Numbered from the stretch's first letter, positions 42,674 to 51,438 are shown. The stretch: 54,928 nt of DNA from an uncultured Maricaulis sp. (GCF_947259345.1 NZ_CAMYLS010000017.1:1-54928); one strand, 5' to 3'. Notes: generated from the letters alone by a model not told the origin. A program made the numbers and translations.

Positions 42674-43597
42674 ATGAAAGCGCGCAGACCCGGACGAATG
42701 AGTATGGCCGGTTGGATCGGGATCATGGTGGCGATCGTGACCGCAACCATGGTCGCCCGCAGCGAGGCCCAGGATCTGGCGACCCTGGAGATCGAACGAA
42801 ACGGTTCGGGCGAGGGCCGGACCGTGGTGTTCATTCCAGGGCTCGCAACCCCGGGCGACGTCTGGGACTCGACCGTCGCGGCGCTGGGCCCGGATATCGA
42901 CGCCCATGTTGTGACCCTGGCCGGTTTCGGCGATGTGCCGGCCGTGCCGCGCGGCGAAGCCGGTGTCATCGGCAGTGCGGTCGCAGATCTGGATCGCTGG
43001 CTTGAGTCCGAAGGCCTCGACGACGTCGTCCTCGTTGGTCACTCCATGGGCGCGCAGATTGCCTTGCAGATCGCCGCGAGCGCGCCAGAACGCGTCAGCG
43101 ACGTTGTCGTGGTCGACAGTGCGCCCTTCTTCGCCCGGCTCTTCAATCCGGCGATCACGCCGGGCCAGGCGGCAGCTTATGCGGCCGGCGTCTCAGCGCA
43201 GATGGCGGCCGCGCCGCGGGAACAATTCCTCGCCATGTCCCGACAGGGCCTTCCGGTCCAGTCGATCACTGAGGCCGGACAGGCGCAGGTCATGAGCTGG
43301 ATGGAACAAGCCGATCAGGCCGTTGTCAGTGCCGCGATGGGCGAGGTCATGGCAACGGACTACAGCCCGGTCCTGTCGGATGTCGCCGCGCCGGTCACCG
43401 TGCTCATTGCCTGGAGCGAGGGCTCGCCGATGAGCGCGGACCAGCTCGAATCCGTCTATGCAAGGCAATATGCCGGTTTGGCCTCGCTGGACCTGCTGCG
43501 GATCGATGGCTCGCGCCACTTCATCATGCTCGACCAGCCGGACAGGTTCCGATCCGCACTGGGTGCTGTGATTGTGCGCCAGAATGAGGAGAATTGA
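42674..43597 (+). CDS. Exported alpha/beta hydrolase
   Basis: 307 residues. The basic N-terminus and hydrophobic core (MAGWIGIMVAIVTATMVA) form a signal peptide ending near ARSEA. The hydrolase fold has VFIPGLATPGDVW (oxyanion region), the nucleophile elbow VGHSMGAQ with Ser at 124, and the catalytic His in GSRHFIML. The acid residue is not certain. The ATG follows GGAGAAACTC; upstream in-frame ATGs fall in the O2 operator. First gene of an operon with a membrane protein and an XRE regulator. Confidence 0.88.
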   Translation: MKARRPGRMSMAGWIGIMVAIVTATMVARSEAQDLATLEIERNGSGEGRTVVFIPGLATPGDVWDSTVAALGPDIDAHVVTLAGFGDVPAVPRGEAGVIGSAVADLDRWLESEGLDDVVLVGHSMGAQIALQIAASAPERVSDVVVVDSAPFFARLFNPAITPGQAAAYAAGVSAQMAAAPREQFLAMSRQGLPVQSITEAGQAQVMSWMEQADQAVVSAAMGEVMATDYSPVLSDVAAPVTVLIAWSEGSPMSADQLESVYARQYAGLASLDLLRIDGSRHFIMLDQPDRFRSALGAVIVRQNEEN

Positions 43598-43599
43598 TC

Positions 43600-43989
43600 A
43601 TGGCCGAGAACGTCAAGCGCTACATGATCCGCTTCACCGCCTCGATGGTGGCCTACATGCTGATCCTGATCAGCTCGGTCTCCTGGCTGGGGTCCAACGA
43701 GACCGGACCCCTGATGCGCGGCGCGGTGGCCCTGATGCCTGTCATACCCGGCCTGTTCGCCTTGTGGGCCGTGGTCGTGTTCTATCGCTCGATTGACGAA
43801 TTCAAGCAGCGCCTGATCGCCGAGGCGATGATCATCGCAGCCTTGTTGATGGGGTTCGGCAGCTTCGCCTACGGTTTCCTGGAAGGTGCTCTAGCACTAC
43901 CCGCCTTCCCGACAATCTGGATATTCCCGACCTTGATCGGCTTTTGGGGCCTGGTCGGCTGCTTCCAGAAATATGTGGTGTACCGGTGA
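43600..43989 (+). CDS. Four-helix membrane protein of the XRE-linked operon
   Basis: 129 residues with four membrane helices (MIRFTASMVAYMLILISSVS, LMPVIPGLFALWAVVVFYRS, IAEAMIIAALLMGFGSFAYG, IFPTLIGFWGLVGCFQKYVV). The loop SIDEFKQRLIAEAM is recognisable from a family of small membrane proteins that are regularly encoded next to compact XRE regulators. RBS GAGGAGAATT. It starts 2 bp after the hydrolase stop and ends overlapping the XRE start (GTGA). Function unknown. Confidence 0.85.
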   Translation: MAENVKRYMIRFTASMVAYMLILISSVSWLGSNETGPLMRGAVALMPVIPGLFALWAVVVFYRSIDEFKQRLIAEAMIIAALLMGFGSFAYGFLEGALALPAFPTIWIFPTLIGFWGLVGCFQKYVVYR

Positions 43990-44189
43990 GGAACCGGCTG
44001 CGCGTGCTGCGCGCCGAGCGCCGCTGGAGCCAGGCCGAGCTGGGTGAACGGGTAAATGTGTCGCGCCAGGCCATCAATGCGGTTGAAACCGGCAAGCATG
44101 ACCCGTCCCTGACCCTGGCCTTTGCCCTGGCCGGTGCGTTCGACCTGACGATTGAAGACGTCTTCGACCCGAAAGGCGAGGCGGACTGA
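43986..44189 (+). CDS. Compact XRE-family transcriptional regulator
   Basis: 67 residues, essentially one HTH_3 domain: RNRLRVLRAERRWSQAELGE, recognition helix VSRQAINAVETGKHDPSLTL, and the tail FDLTIEDVFDP. The GTG start overlaps the membrane-protein stop. Proteins this small usually bind as dimers to short palindromes; the ATGAC-N5-GTCAT pair at the operon's promoter is the natural candidate, implying autoregulation (inference). Its stop sits in a perfect palindrome shared with the convergent gene. Confidence 0.9.
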   Translation: MRNRLRVLRAERRWSQAELGERVNVSRQAINAVETGKHDPSLTLAFALAGAFDLTIEDVFDPKGEAD

Positions 44190-44204
44190 TCAGTCCGCCT
44201 TTTC
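44179..44204 (+). terminator. Terminator embedded in two convergent stop codons
   Basis: AGGCGGACTGA and its mirror TCAGTCCGCCT form a perfect 22 bp palindrome, followed by TTTT on the plus strand. The centre falls exactly between the XRE stop and the LOG stop, so both genes encode part of the stem. Confidence 0.75.
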
Positions 44205-44789
44205 GGCCTTCGCCGTGTCCTGCTCGTCGAGCTGGGCGCAAATGCGGGCGATTGCCAGGTCAGCCCGGTCAATCAGATCGACATGGTCGGCCAGGGATTG
44301 CGGGGTGAACCCTTCTTTGACCGTGTGAGCGATGAGGTCGATGAAGGGGGCCCAGAAGCCGTCCGTGTTGAGGAAAACGATCGGCTTGTCCTGCAAGCCC
44401 AGCTGCTGGCGCGAAATGACGTCGAAGACTTCTTCCAGCGTTCCGGTTCCGCCGGGCAGGATGATGTAGGCGTCGCTCTCGGCGATGAGCAGGCTCTTGC
44501 GCTCGCTCATCGTCTCCACGATCTTGATCTCGACCCCCTCGAGATGACCCTCGCGGGCGATCAGGAAGCCGGGAATGATTCCGTATACTGACCCGCCCTC
44601 GGCGGCGGCGGTCGAGGCGGAAATCCCCATCAGGCCGACATCGCCCCCCCCATAGACCAGACGGCATTCCGCTTGGGCGATGGCGCGGCCGACCGCCTCC
44701 GCGGCATCTGCATAGGATTTGCGTTCACCCATACGTGATCCGCAGAAGACACCAATCGACCTTAGTTTTGCCATCGTCACATCACTCAT
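44190..44789 (-). CDS. LOG-family protein (TIGR00730, nucleoside 5'-monophosphate phosphoribohydrolase-like)
   Basis: 199 residues. Rossmann-like fold with GVFCGSRMGE, LVYGGGDVGLMG, ETMSERKSLL and the diagnostic PGGTGTLEE at 112-120. LOG proteins hydrolyse cytokinin riboside monophosphates or AMP-like nucleotides; in bacteria the physiological substrate is often unclear. Either ATG at 44789 or ATG at 44774 (MAKLRS) could be the start; neither has a strong ribosome site. Confidence 0.92.
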   Translation of the reverse strand: MSDVTMAKLRSIGVFCGSRMGERKSYADAAEAVGRAIAQAECRLVYGGGDVGLMGISASTAAAEGGSVYGIIPGFLIAREGHLEGVEIKIVETMSERKSLLIAESDAYIILPGGTGTLEEVFDVISRQQLGLQDKPIVFLNTDGFWAPFIDLIAHTVKEGFTPQSLADHVDLIDRADLAIARICAQLDEQDTAKAEKAD

Positions 44790-44909
44790 ATTTGCTTTAT
44801 CGAACCGGGATGCTATTCGCCGAAGGCTGACGGCGCGAGGTTTGCATCCAGTTCCGGTATGCCGGAGCGCACTTTTGTGTCCAGCCGAATTGACGACGGG
44901 AGAGCCGCC

Positions 44910-45929
44910 ATGACCGCCACGCGGTCGTTTATCATCGCTGCAGCCCTTGCCGCGCTGGCGATTGCCGCCGCGCTGGCCTTCATCATGTATCGTCCCGGGC
45001 CCGCCGACGATGGAGCGCCTGCGCCCGCGGTCGGCAATCCGGTGTCTCCTGCCGGGACAACAACCCAGCCCGATCCGAGCGATGCCATGCTGGCGGCTCC
45101 GGTTTTCGACATTGTCCGTGTGGCTCCGGCCGGTACCGCGGTCGTCGCGGGCCGTGGTGAACCCGGCGCGGCCATTCAACTGCTGGCCAATGATGTCGCG
45201 CTGGAATTCGACAATGCCAGTTCGCGCACCGATCGCATGCCGATCAACGAGCGCGGCGAGTGGGTGATCATTCTGAATGATCCGCTGCCCTCCGGTGCGG
45301 TCGAGCTGTCCTTGCTGATGACCGCCCAGGACGGGCGCGAATTGCGCTCGGAACAGGTCGTCGTGGTCTCCATCCCGGAACAGCGTGGTCCGACCCCGCT
45401 GGTCGTGGTCGGTCGTCCGGGCGAAGCCAGTCGTGTCTGGCAATGTCCGTCCTGTTCTACGGGTGAAATGGGTCCACTGGTGCTGGAAACCGTCGATTAT
45501 GACGAGACCGGCGCCGTGATCTTCTCCGGCCGCGCGGAAGCTGGCACCCAAGTCCGCATCTATGCCAATGGCGCCCAGGTCGGCGAGACCAATGTCGGAC
45601 GCGATGGTCGCTGGACCTTGCAGGCCGGGGCGCTTCTGGCGCCGGGCGTTTATGACCTCCAGATCGACCAGGTCGATGAAGACGGCCATGTCAGTGCGGT
45701 CATTGTCCTGCCGTTCGAGCGCGTCGCAGCCGAGGATCTCAATATGGGGCCCAATTCGGTGGTTGTTCAGCCGGGCAATTCGCTCTGGCGCCTGGCGCGC
45801 CGACTCTATGGCGAAGGCGTGCAGTACACCGTCATCTATGAGGCCAATCGTGAGCAGATCCGGGATCCGGACCTGATCTATCCTGGCCAAGTGCTCGAAG
45901 CTCCGACAGAAGACGGGCAGGGCGGCTAG
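44910..45929 (+). CDS. Membrane-anchored LysM protein
   Basis: 339 residues. Signal-anchor FIIAAALAALAIAAALAFIM at the N-terminus, a Pro-rich linker, two beta-rich Ig/carboxypeptidase-regulatory-like repeats (AGTAVVAGRGEPGAAIQLLA and TGAVIFSGRAEAGTQVRIYA), and a C-terminal LysM domain (SVVVQPGNSLWRLARRLYGE, then PDLIYPGQVL). LysM binds peptidoglycan, so the protein probably tethers to the wall from the inner membrane. The ATG follows ACGGGAGAGCC. A small membrane gene starts 5 bp after it. Confidence 0.9.
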   Translation: MTATRSFIIAAALAALAIAAALAFIMYRPGPADDGAPAPAVGNPVSPAGTTTQPDPSDAMLAAPVFDIVRVAPAGTAVVAGRGEPGAAIQLLANDVALEFDNASSRTDRMPINERGEWVIILNDPLPSGAVELSLLMTAQDGRELRSEQVVVVSIPEQRGPTPLVVVGRPGEASRVWQCPSCSTGEMGPLVLETVDYDETGAVIFSGRAEAGTQVRIYANGAQVGETNVGRDGRWTLQAGALLAPGVYDLQIDQVDEDGHVSAVIVLPFERVAAEDLNMGPNSVVVQPGNSLWRLARRLYGEGVQYTVIYEANREQIRDPDLIYPGQVLEAPTEDGQGG

Positions 45930-45934
45930 CCTCG

Positions 45935-46306
45935 ATGGGCGATCCTGAAAAGGACCTCCCGCTCGACCTGGATTCCTCGCCCTGGCGCCGTTGGTCTCCC
46001 ATCCTGCTGGATGTGGGCGTGGTCCTTGTCGGTCTGCATATCATCCATGCCCTGCTGATTGCGTTCTATCCGTACGGGGTCATGGTGGGGTGGTCCCGGG
46101 ACCCCGGCGATACACAGCTTGGGCCGTTGGCGGCGATCCTGACCGGCATGACGGGCAGCTGGATCGGCTTTGCCGCCTTCGGCTTTGGTCTGCTGCTCCT
46201 TCGGGTCGGAAGCGGCCTGCTCGGCTGGCACCGGCTGGTTTTCTGTATCTGCCCATTGCTTATTCCCGTGCTCTGGCATGCCTGGACCCGGGCCGACCTC
46301 GCCTGA
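45935..46306 (+). CDS. Small membrane protein
   Basis: 123 residues, acidic soluble N-terminus (MGDPEKDLPLDLDSSPWRRW) and four hydrophobic segments, including ILLDVGVVLVGLHIIHALLI and WIGFAAFGFGLLLLRVG. I do not assign a family. It follows the LysM gene closely and may be cotranscribed. Confidence 0.75.
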   Translation: MGDPEKDLPLDLDSSPWRRWSPILLDVGVVLVGLHIIHALLIAFYPYGVMVGWSRDPGDTQLGPLAAILTGMTGSWIGFAAFGFGLLLLRVGSGLLGWHRLVFCICPLLIPVLWHAWTRADLA

Positions 46307-46371
46307 GGCCGGCGCTCGGATGCGGGTAAACTCCAGGCCTGACACCCTGTCTCCGGGAGATTCTCATTGCT

Positions 46372-46390
46372 TACTGTGCGACTCACAGTA
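46372..46390. promoter_or_regulatory. Operator for the PadR gene (TACTGTG-N5-CACAGTA)
   Basis: A perfect 7-5-7 inverted repeat, 11 bp upstream of the PadR start codon, followed by a further CAGTG half-site. Position and symmetry fit autorepression by the adjacent regulator. Confidence 0.6.
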
Positions 46391-46401
46391 CAGTGCGGCA
46401 T

Positions 46402-46749
46402 ATGGTAGAGACTGATGACCCCTTCGCGAAGCTTGAACTCGAATTGCGCCGCGGTGCGATCGTGCTGGCGGCCCTGTCGCAGCTGACCCGCGCTCAATAC
46501 GGCTACTCCCTGCGCCAGGCGCTGGCGGCGCGAGGCATGGAGATCGAGGAGGGCACGCTTTATCCGCTTTTGCGGCGGCTGGAGACGCAGGGCGTGCTGG
46601 TCAGCGAGTGGCGGACCGGAGAGGGGGCGCCGCGGCGCTACTACACGCTGAGCGAGGACGGGCAGCATCTCTACTCCCGGCTTTCAAAATCATGGCACGC
46701 GCTTGGCGCGGTTATGGACGGACTTGTCACGGATGGAGCGGACCAATGA
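46402..46749 (+). CDS. PadR-family transcriptional regulator
   Basis: 115 residues. A winged helix domain: RGAIVLAALSQLTRAQYGYS, LRQALAARGMEIEEGTLYPL, LRRLETQGVLVSEWRTGEGA, RRYYTLSEDG. The GTLYPLLRRLE segment is the PadR signature. The C-terminal helix is short, as in the PadR-s2 subgroup. It overlaps the next membrane-protein gene by ATGA, the usual PadR plus HAAS-type pair. The ligand is unknown. Confidence 0.93.
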   Translation: MVETDDPFAKLELELRRGAIVLAALSQLTRAQYGYSLRQALAARGMEIEEGTLYPLLRRLETQGVLVSEWRTGEGAPRRYYTLSEDGQHLYSRLSKSWHALGAVMDGLVTDGADQ

Positions 46750-47711
46750 CTGCCCAGGAACTGATTGCCCGCTATGTGCAGGCGGTGACCCGGCGTTTGC
46801 CGGCAAGGCGACGCGCCGATATCGGCGCCGAATTGTCGGCCCTCCTGAACGAAGAACTCGCCGGGCGGGCGCCGGGGGGCGAGCCCGACGCGGCGACGGC
46901 GGAGGCTTTGTTGCTGGGGTTCGGGCATCCGGAAACCGTGGCGCTCAGCTATCACCGGCCGGCTCAAGTGATCGAGGCCTTTGACGCATGTCTATTCCGC
47001 AAGCTGGCCGTGATCCTGGTCGGTGCCCTGGCGGTCCTCGGGCTGGGCGTTGCATTGTCCGATCCGGCGGCGCGATCCGACCCGTCTTTCGGCAGCCGGA
47101 TCGCTGACGAGACGTTGGCGGCAACCCTTCAATGCCTTGGCGGATTACTGGTCGTGTTCTGGATCGTCGGCTTTGCCCGTCGTCATTGGCTGCGGGGTAA
47201 ATGGTCGCCGACTGCGCTGCCTCCGGTTCGTGATCCGGCTGCGGTCAACCGGCCCTTGATGGTCGCCTCGACCGCCTTCTGGTCGGCCGGCCTGGCGATC
47301 CTGGTCGTTGGTCCGGCACAGGTCATGGCGGGTTTGACGAGCGGCGCTGCCCCGACCGCCCTGCTCGACGCCTTCGCCTATGATCCGGCCTTCGCGGCGG
47401 AGCGCGCGCCGGTCCTGTGGGGCCTGCTGGCGCTGTCCATTCTCGTCCCTGCCTGGCAAGCGCTTGCCGGCCGCGTGACGCGGTCCTCACGCCGCGTCGA
47501 GGCAGTGCTGACCCTGATACTCTCGGCGGCCCTCTTCCAGATGGTGCTGGCCGGCGATGTCTTTGCCGCCGAGCCGACCAATGAATACATGAAGCTAGCC
47601 ATGGCCTTGTTCGGAGGCTGGGGGCTGATCAGCAGTATCACGGCATTGCATCGGGAATGGCGCAACCATCGCGGAGCGGTCATAGTCGGCGCGCAGTCCG
47701 CTCCCGATTGA
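46746..47711 (+). CDS. PadR-linked membrane protein with HAAS-like N-terminus
   Basis: 321 residues. The first about 70 residues are helical and soluble (LIARYVQAVTRRLPARRRAD, IGAELSALLNEELA), matching the HAAS/DUF1700-type signalling domain found downstream of PadR genes. About seven membrane helices follow. The start overlaps the PadR stop. It may modulate PadR or be its main regulated target; the molecular role is unknown. Confidence 0.85.
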   Translation: MTAQELIARYVQAVTRRLPARRRADIGAELSALLNEELAGRAPGGEPDAATAEALLLGFGHPETVALSYHRPAQVIEAFDACLFRKLAVILVGALAVLGLGVALSDPAARSDPSFGSRIADETLAATLQCLGGLLVVFWIVGFARRHWLRGKWSPTALPPVRDPAAVNRPLMVASTAFWSAGLAILVVGPAQVMAGLTSGAAPTALLDAFAYDPAFAAERAPVLWGLLALSILVPAWQALAGRVTRSSRRVEAVLTLILSAALFQMVLAGDVFAAEPTNEYMKLAMALFGGWGLISSITALHREWRNHRGAVIVGAQSAPD

Positions 47712-47778
47712 GTCGGCGGAGATCATTGGCACACCGCTCACTGGCGCGTGACACCGCCACGCCCTATCTCTAGTCGTC

Positions 47779-49686
47779 ATGAGACCGACAGCCCCAGATA
47801 GTGCGGAAGACGCCAAAGTGGCGCCCAAGGGGGCGCTCGGGCTGACCATGCTGCGCCTTTTCGCCCTGCTGGCCTCGCCGGACATGGCCAAATGGCGCTT
47901 TCGCATGGGCCTGGCGCTGGTCCTGACAATCATCGCCAAGCTCTTTTCCGTGGGCGCGCCGATCCTGTTTGGTGACGGGATCAATCTGATCGTGGAGGCC
48001 ACCGGCGGCGGCGGCGGCGGCGGCGCGGCGGGAGAGGGGAGTCAGGGCAGCACGCTCTGGCCCGGCGTCCTCACGACTTTCTCGCTGGCCTTCATCGCCT
48101 ATGCCGTAGCGCGCTTCATGTCGGTCGGGGCGCCGCAATTGCGCGACGCGCTGTTCTCGCCGGTCAGCCAGGACGCCCAGCGCCTGACCGCAGTGCGGGC
48201 TTTCGCCCATGTCCAGCGTCTGTCCATCGGCTATCACCAGACCAAGCGCACCGGCGCCCTGCAGCGCATCATCGAACGCGGCGCCCGTGCCGTCGATTTC
48301 CTGATGCGCTTCTTGATTTTCAACATCGCGCCGACCCTGTTCGAGCTGACGCTGGCGGCGATCGTGCTCAGTGCCAATTACGGCTGGGAGTTCGCAGTCA
48401 TCGCGGTGGTCACCATCGCGGTCTATATGGGCCTGACCTGGTCGATGACTGAATGGCGCGTCGTCATCCGGCGGCAGATGAATGAGGCCGATAATGAAGC
48501 CTCGGCCCGCGCCGTAGACGGGCTGATCAATTTCGAGACGGTGAAAGCCTTCGCCGCCGAAGAACGCGAGAGCGAGGCCTATAATTCGGCGATGACGCGC
48601 TATGCCAGCGCCGCGGCGAAGTCCCAGTCCTCGCTGGCCTTGCTCAACGGATTGCAGGCCCTGGTGATGAATGCCGGCCTCCTGGCCATGGCGCTCACGG
48701 CTGGCTGGAAAGCCTATAATGGCGTGCTCGGCGTCGGCGATGTGGCGGCGGTGACCATGGTGCTGATGAATATCTATCAGCCGCTGAACATCCTTGGCTG
48801 GGCCTATCGCGAGATCAAGCAGGGCGCGGTCGACATGGAGCGTGTTTATGAGACGCTGGCGCTGGAGCCCGATGTCGATGATGCGCCGGATGCCCGACCG
48901 CTGAAGCTGGCCGGCGGGGCGGTGCGCTTCGAGGATGTGGCCTTCACCCATGATGGGCGCTCGCGCTCGCTGGGCGGGGTGAGCATGGATATACCCGCCG
49001 GCGGCTTTGTCGGGATTTGCGGACCCTCGGGTGCCGGCAAGTCGACCGTGCTGCGCCTGCTCTTCCGCTTTTATGATCCCGAGCAGGGGCGGGTGCTGAT
49101 CGATGGCCAGGACCTGCGTGGCATTGCCCAGACCAGCTTGCGCGATGCGCTCGGCCTCGTGCCGCAGGATGTGGTGCTGTTCAATGACACGCTCCGCGCC
49201 AACGTCATCTATGGCAAGCCGGATGCCAGCGAGGCGGAGATCGAGGCCGTGCTGGAGCGTGCGCATCTCTCGGATTTCGTACGCGGCCTGCCGGAGGGTC
49301 TGGAGACACTGGTCGGCGAACGTGGCCTGAAACTCTCGGGCGGCGAGAAACAGCGCGTCGGTGTGGCCCGCGCCATCCTCAAGGACCCGGCCGTGCTGAT
49401 CCTCGACGAGGCGACCTCGGCGTTGGACAGTCAGACCGAGGGCGAGGTCCAGGCCGCGCTCAGCGATGCCGCCCGGGGCCGGACCACGATTGCCGTCGCC
49501 CACCGCCTCTCGACTATTGCCGGAGCGGACCGGATTTTCGTGCTCGATGCCGGTCGTGTGGCGGAAGCGGGCACGCATGATGAGCTGCTCGCCCTGAACG
49601 GGCTCTATGCCGATATGTGGCGGCTTCAGAGCGAAGCGGTCTCTGCGGCGGGCGAGACGCTGGAAACGGCTCGCATGGCCGAATAG
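47779..49686 (+). CDS. ATM1-type ABC transporter (permease-ATPase fusion)
   Basis: 635 residues. Six-helix exporter membrane domain with ATM1 features (VRAFAHVQRLSIGYHQTKRT, GLINFETVKAFAAEERE), then an ATPase with Walker A GPSGAGKS, signature LSGGEKQRVGVAR, Walker B VLILDEATSALD and switch His AVAHRLSTI. ATM1 homologues export glutathione-linked sulfur or metal compounds, connecting Fe-S biogenesis and metal tolerance. A run of seven Gly sits in the first periplasmic loop, coded by GGC repeats at 48004-48024. Confidence 0.93.
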   Translation: MRPTAPDSAEDAKVAPKGALGLTMLRLFALLASPDMAKWRFRMGLALVLTIIAKLFSVGAPILFGDGINLIVEATGGGGGGGAAGEGSQGSTLWPGVLTTFSLAFIAYAVARFMSVGAPQLRDALFSPVSQDAQRLTAVRAFAHVQRLSIGYHQTKRTGALQRIIERGARAVDFLMRFLIFNIAPTLFELTLAAIVLSANYGWEFAVIAVVTIAVYMGLTWSMTEWRVVIRRQMNEADNEASARAVDGLINFETVKAFAAEERESEAYNSAMTRYASAAAKSQSSLALLNGLQALVMNAGLLAMALTAGWKAYNGVLGVGDVAAVTMVLMNIYQPLNILGWAYREIKQGAVDMERVYETLALEPDVDDAPDARPLKLAGGAVRFEDVAFTHDGRSRSLGGVSMDIPAGGFVGICGPSGAGKSTVLRLLFRFYDPEQGRVLIDGQDLRGIAQTSLRDALGLVPQDVVLFNDTLRANVIYGKPDASEAEIEAVLERAHLSDFVRGLPEGLETLVGERGLKLSGGEKQRVGVARAILKDPAVLILDEATSALDSQTEGEVQAALSDAARGRTTIAVAHRLSTIAGADRIFVLDAGRVAEAGTHDELLALNGLYADMWRLQSEAVSAAGETLETARMAE

Positions 49687-49742
49687 GCGTTGTCTTTGCC
49701 GCCATGCTGCCTAGTCTGCTCACAGCAGCGCGGGGGCGTCTC

Positions 49743-50441
49743 ATGGACATGATTTTAGAGGGCTGGCAGGCCTTTTCTGGCTCGGGTGTCGGGCAGGTTC
49801 TGACCTCGCCGGAGGCCCAGCGAAGTTATGCGTGGCTTGGTCTTGGGCTCGGATTTATCGGGTTCTTGTTGCTGGCGCGCCGACAATTGAATGTGCTTGA
49901 GGGCTTCAAGGAGAGTGATCTTCTGCTCCAAAAGCGCGGCCGCCGACCAACACGCCCGGACTCTATCGACAAGCGGATTGTGGAATTGCGAGAAACACGC
50001 GCCACCGCCCGCCGCCAAGCCGTGCTTCGGGCGTTTGGCCTCGTTGCCCTCGGTATCGGTGGGCCATCCCTTCTTCTTTTTATCGTTATCTGGTCACATC
50101 CTTGGCTTCTTCCGGGCTATGCCGACCCGGTGACCGGTGCTGCGGGCTATCCCGCGTCGGGGGCGGCCATTGGGGTCTTCCTGGCTGACCAGGTGTTTCG
50201 GGGTGCCCTCGGCGATGTGCCGGAAGTGTTCGGGCTTGGATTCGCGCCGCTGGAGAACAATCCGGCCAATCTGATCGTTTCCTCCCTTGTCGTCGCCTAC
50301 CGAGCAACCGCCGGCCTGGTGTCAGTGGGCGTCCTCTACCTGTTCTGGCGCGTATGGCGTGGCTCGCGACAGGTGGACCGAATTGTCGGCCAGCTGGCCG
50401 CCGATCGCGATTCCGCTCACGCGGAGAGCGCCGGGACATGA
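49743..50441 (+). CDS. Membrane protein of unknown function
   Basis: 232 residues. Helices: AWLGLGLGFIGFLLLA near the N-terminus, a charged cytoplasmic loop with KRIVELRETRATARRQA, GLVALGIGGPSLLLFIVIWS in the middle, and a C-terminal LIVSSLVVAYRATAGLVSVG followed by LYLFWRVW. No family recognised. Its stop overlaps the start of the dehydrogenase-like gene (ATGA), indicating coupling, although no functional link is evident. Confidence 0.78.
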   Translation: MDMILEGWQAFSGSGVGQVLTSPEAQRSYAWLGLGLGFIGFLLLARRQLNVLEGFKESDLLLQKRGRRPTRPDSIDKRIVELRETRATARRQAVLRAFGLVALGIGGPSLLLFIVIWSHPWLLPGYADPVTGAAGYPASGAAIGVFLADQVFRGALGDVPEVFGLGFAPLENNPANLIVSSLVVAYRATAGLVSVGVLYLFWRVWRGSRQVDRIVGQLAADRDSAHAESAGT

Positions 50442-51160
50442 CATCGAGCCTTTCCGTCGGCCTGATCGGCGCGGGCGCTTTCGGGCGTCTGGCGGCGAGC
50501 CATCTCGTCCCCCATCTCGATCTGGTCGTCCATGACCCGGCAGTTACCGCGCTGGACGGCGTGACGCTTGTCTCGCTCGCAGAGGCGGCGTCGCGCCCGG
50601 TCGTGATCCTGGCGGTGCCTGTGCAGGTCATGGCGGAGGTGTGCCGCGAGATTGCGCCCCTCATTCAGCCGGGGGCGCTGGTGATGGATGTCGCCTCGGT
50701 GAAGCTGGAACCGATGGCGGCGATGCGCACCGAGCTGCCCGACACCACCCGTATTCTCGGGACCCACCCGCTTTTCGGCCCGCAGAGCGCGGCGCACGGG
50801 CTGGCAGGACAATCCATCGTTCTGTGTCCCGAGCCGGGCGTGGACCCGTCCTGTGTGGCGAATTTCCTGCGCGATGACTTGCGGCTCGATGTGCATGTGT
50901 CCGACGCTGACACCCATGACCGCACCATGGCCAGCGTGCAGGCCCTGACCCATCTGGTCTCCAAGGTCATCACCGATCTCGACCTGCCGGCTGCGCCCTA
51001 TACGACGCGCAGCTATGAGCTTCTGAAACAGGCGGCGGATCTGGTCGCGGGTGACAGCGACGCGCTGTTCCGCGCCATCGAGCGCCACAACCCGCATGCT
51101 GCTGATTTGCGAGCGCGATTCTTCCGGACGGCACGGGCGCTGGACGAGCGGCTGGAATAG
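50438..51160 (+). CDS. Prephenate/arogenate dehydrogenase-like protein
   Basis: 240 residues. N-terminal Rossmann motif GLIGAGAFGRLAASHL, VILAVPVQVM, VMDVASVKLEPM and the signature GTHPLFGPQSA with the catalytic His, then DADTHDRTMASVQALTH. These identify the TyrA fold. It is shorter than typical TyrA (about 290 or more), with a compact helical C-terminal domain and no ACT domain. It would supply tyrosine from prephenate or arogenate; substrate preference is not predictable. Confidence 0.88.
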   Translation: MTSSLSVGLIGAGAFGRLAASHLVPHLDLVVHDPAVTALDGVTLVSLAEAASRPVVILAVPVQVMAEVCREIAPLIQPGALVMDVASVKLEPMAAMRTELPDTTRILGTHPLFGPQSAAHGLAGQSIVLCPEPGVDPSCVANFLRDDLRLDVHVSDADTHDRTMASVQALTHLVSKVITDLDLPAAPYTTRSYELLKQAADLVAGDSDALFRAIERHNPHAADLRARFFRTARALDERLE

Positions 51161-51184
51161 GGCGGCTTGCTGAAATCCGGCATG

Positions 51185-51207
51185 AAAAAGCCCGCCGGAG
51201 AGCGGGC
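51185..51207 (-). terminator. Rho-independent terminator of tRNA-Asn
   Basis: On the minus strand GCCCGC-TCTCCG-GCGGGC is followed by TTTTT, 36 bp after the tRNA 3' end. A second hairpin, CCCCGC-GAG-GCGGGG, lies at 51215-51229. Confidence 0.8.
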
Positions 51208-51242
51208 CATTCAGCCCCGCGAGGCGGGGTAGGACTTGAGAA

Positions 51243-51318
51243 TGGCTCCTCGGGACGGGCTCGAACCGCCGACCCGGTGATTAACAGTCACCTGCTCTAC
51301 CAACTGAGCTACCGAGGA
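51243..51318 (-). tRNA. tRNA-Asn (anticodon GTT)
   Basis: 76 nt with encoded CCA. The acceptor TCCTCGG pairs with CCGAGGA, the anticodon stem GGTGA/TCACC encloses CTGTTAA (anticodon GTT), and the T-arm has GGTTCGAGCCC. Confidence 0.96.
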
Positions 51319-51407
51319 ACATGTGCTCTCAAGCGAGGCCCGGCTTTTATCAGAGCTTTTGCTCGGGGCGCAAGCACCCTTGTGTGCAAGAAGCAGCAAG
51401 TGGGTGC

Positions 51408-51438
51408 AAAAAAAATCGGGAGCCGCTGGGGCTCCCGA
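51408..51438 (-). terminator. Strong minus-strand rho-independent terminator
   Basis: TCGGGAGCC-CCAGC-GGCTCCCGA is a perfect 9 bp stem followed by eight T residues on the minus strand. There is no annotated protein gene upstream of it on that strand. Confidence 0.85.

Noticed and set aside
48004-48024. GGC trinucleotide run as a phase-variation repeat in the ATM1-type gene
   Set aside because: The unit is three bases, so length changes would not shift the frame; it only alters a glycine run in a loop.
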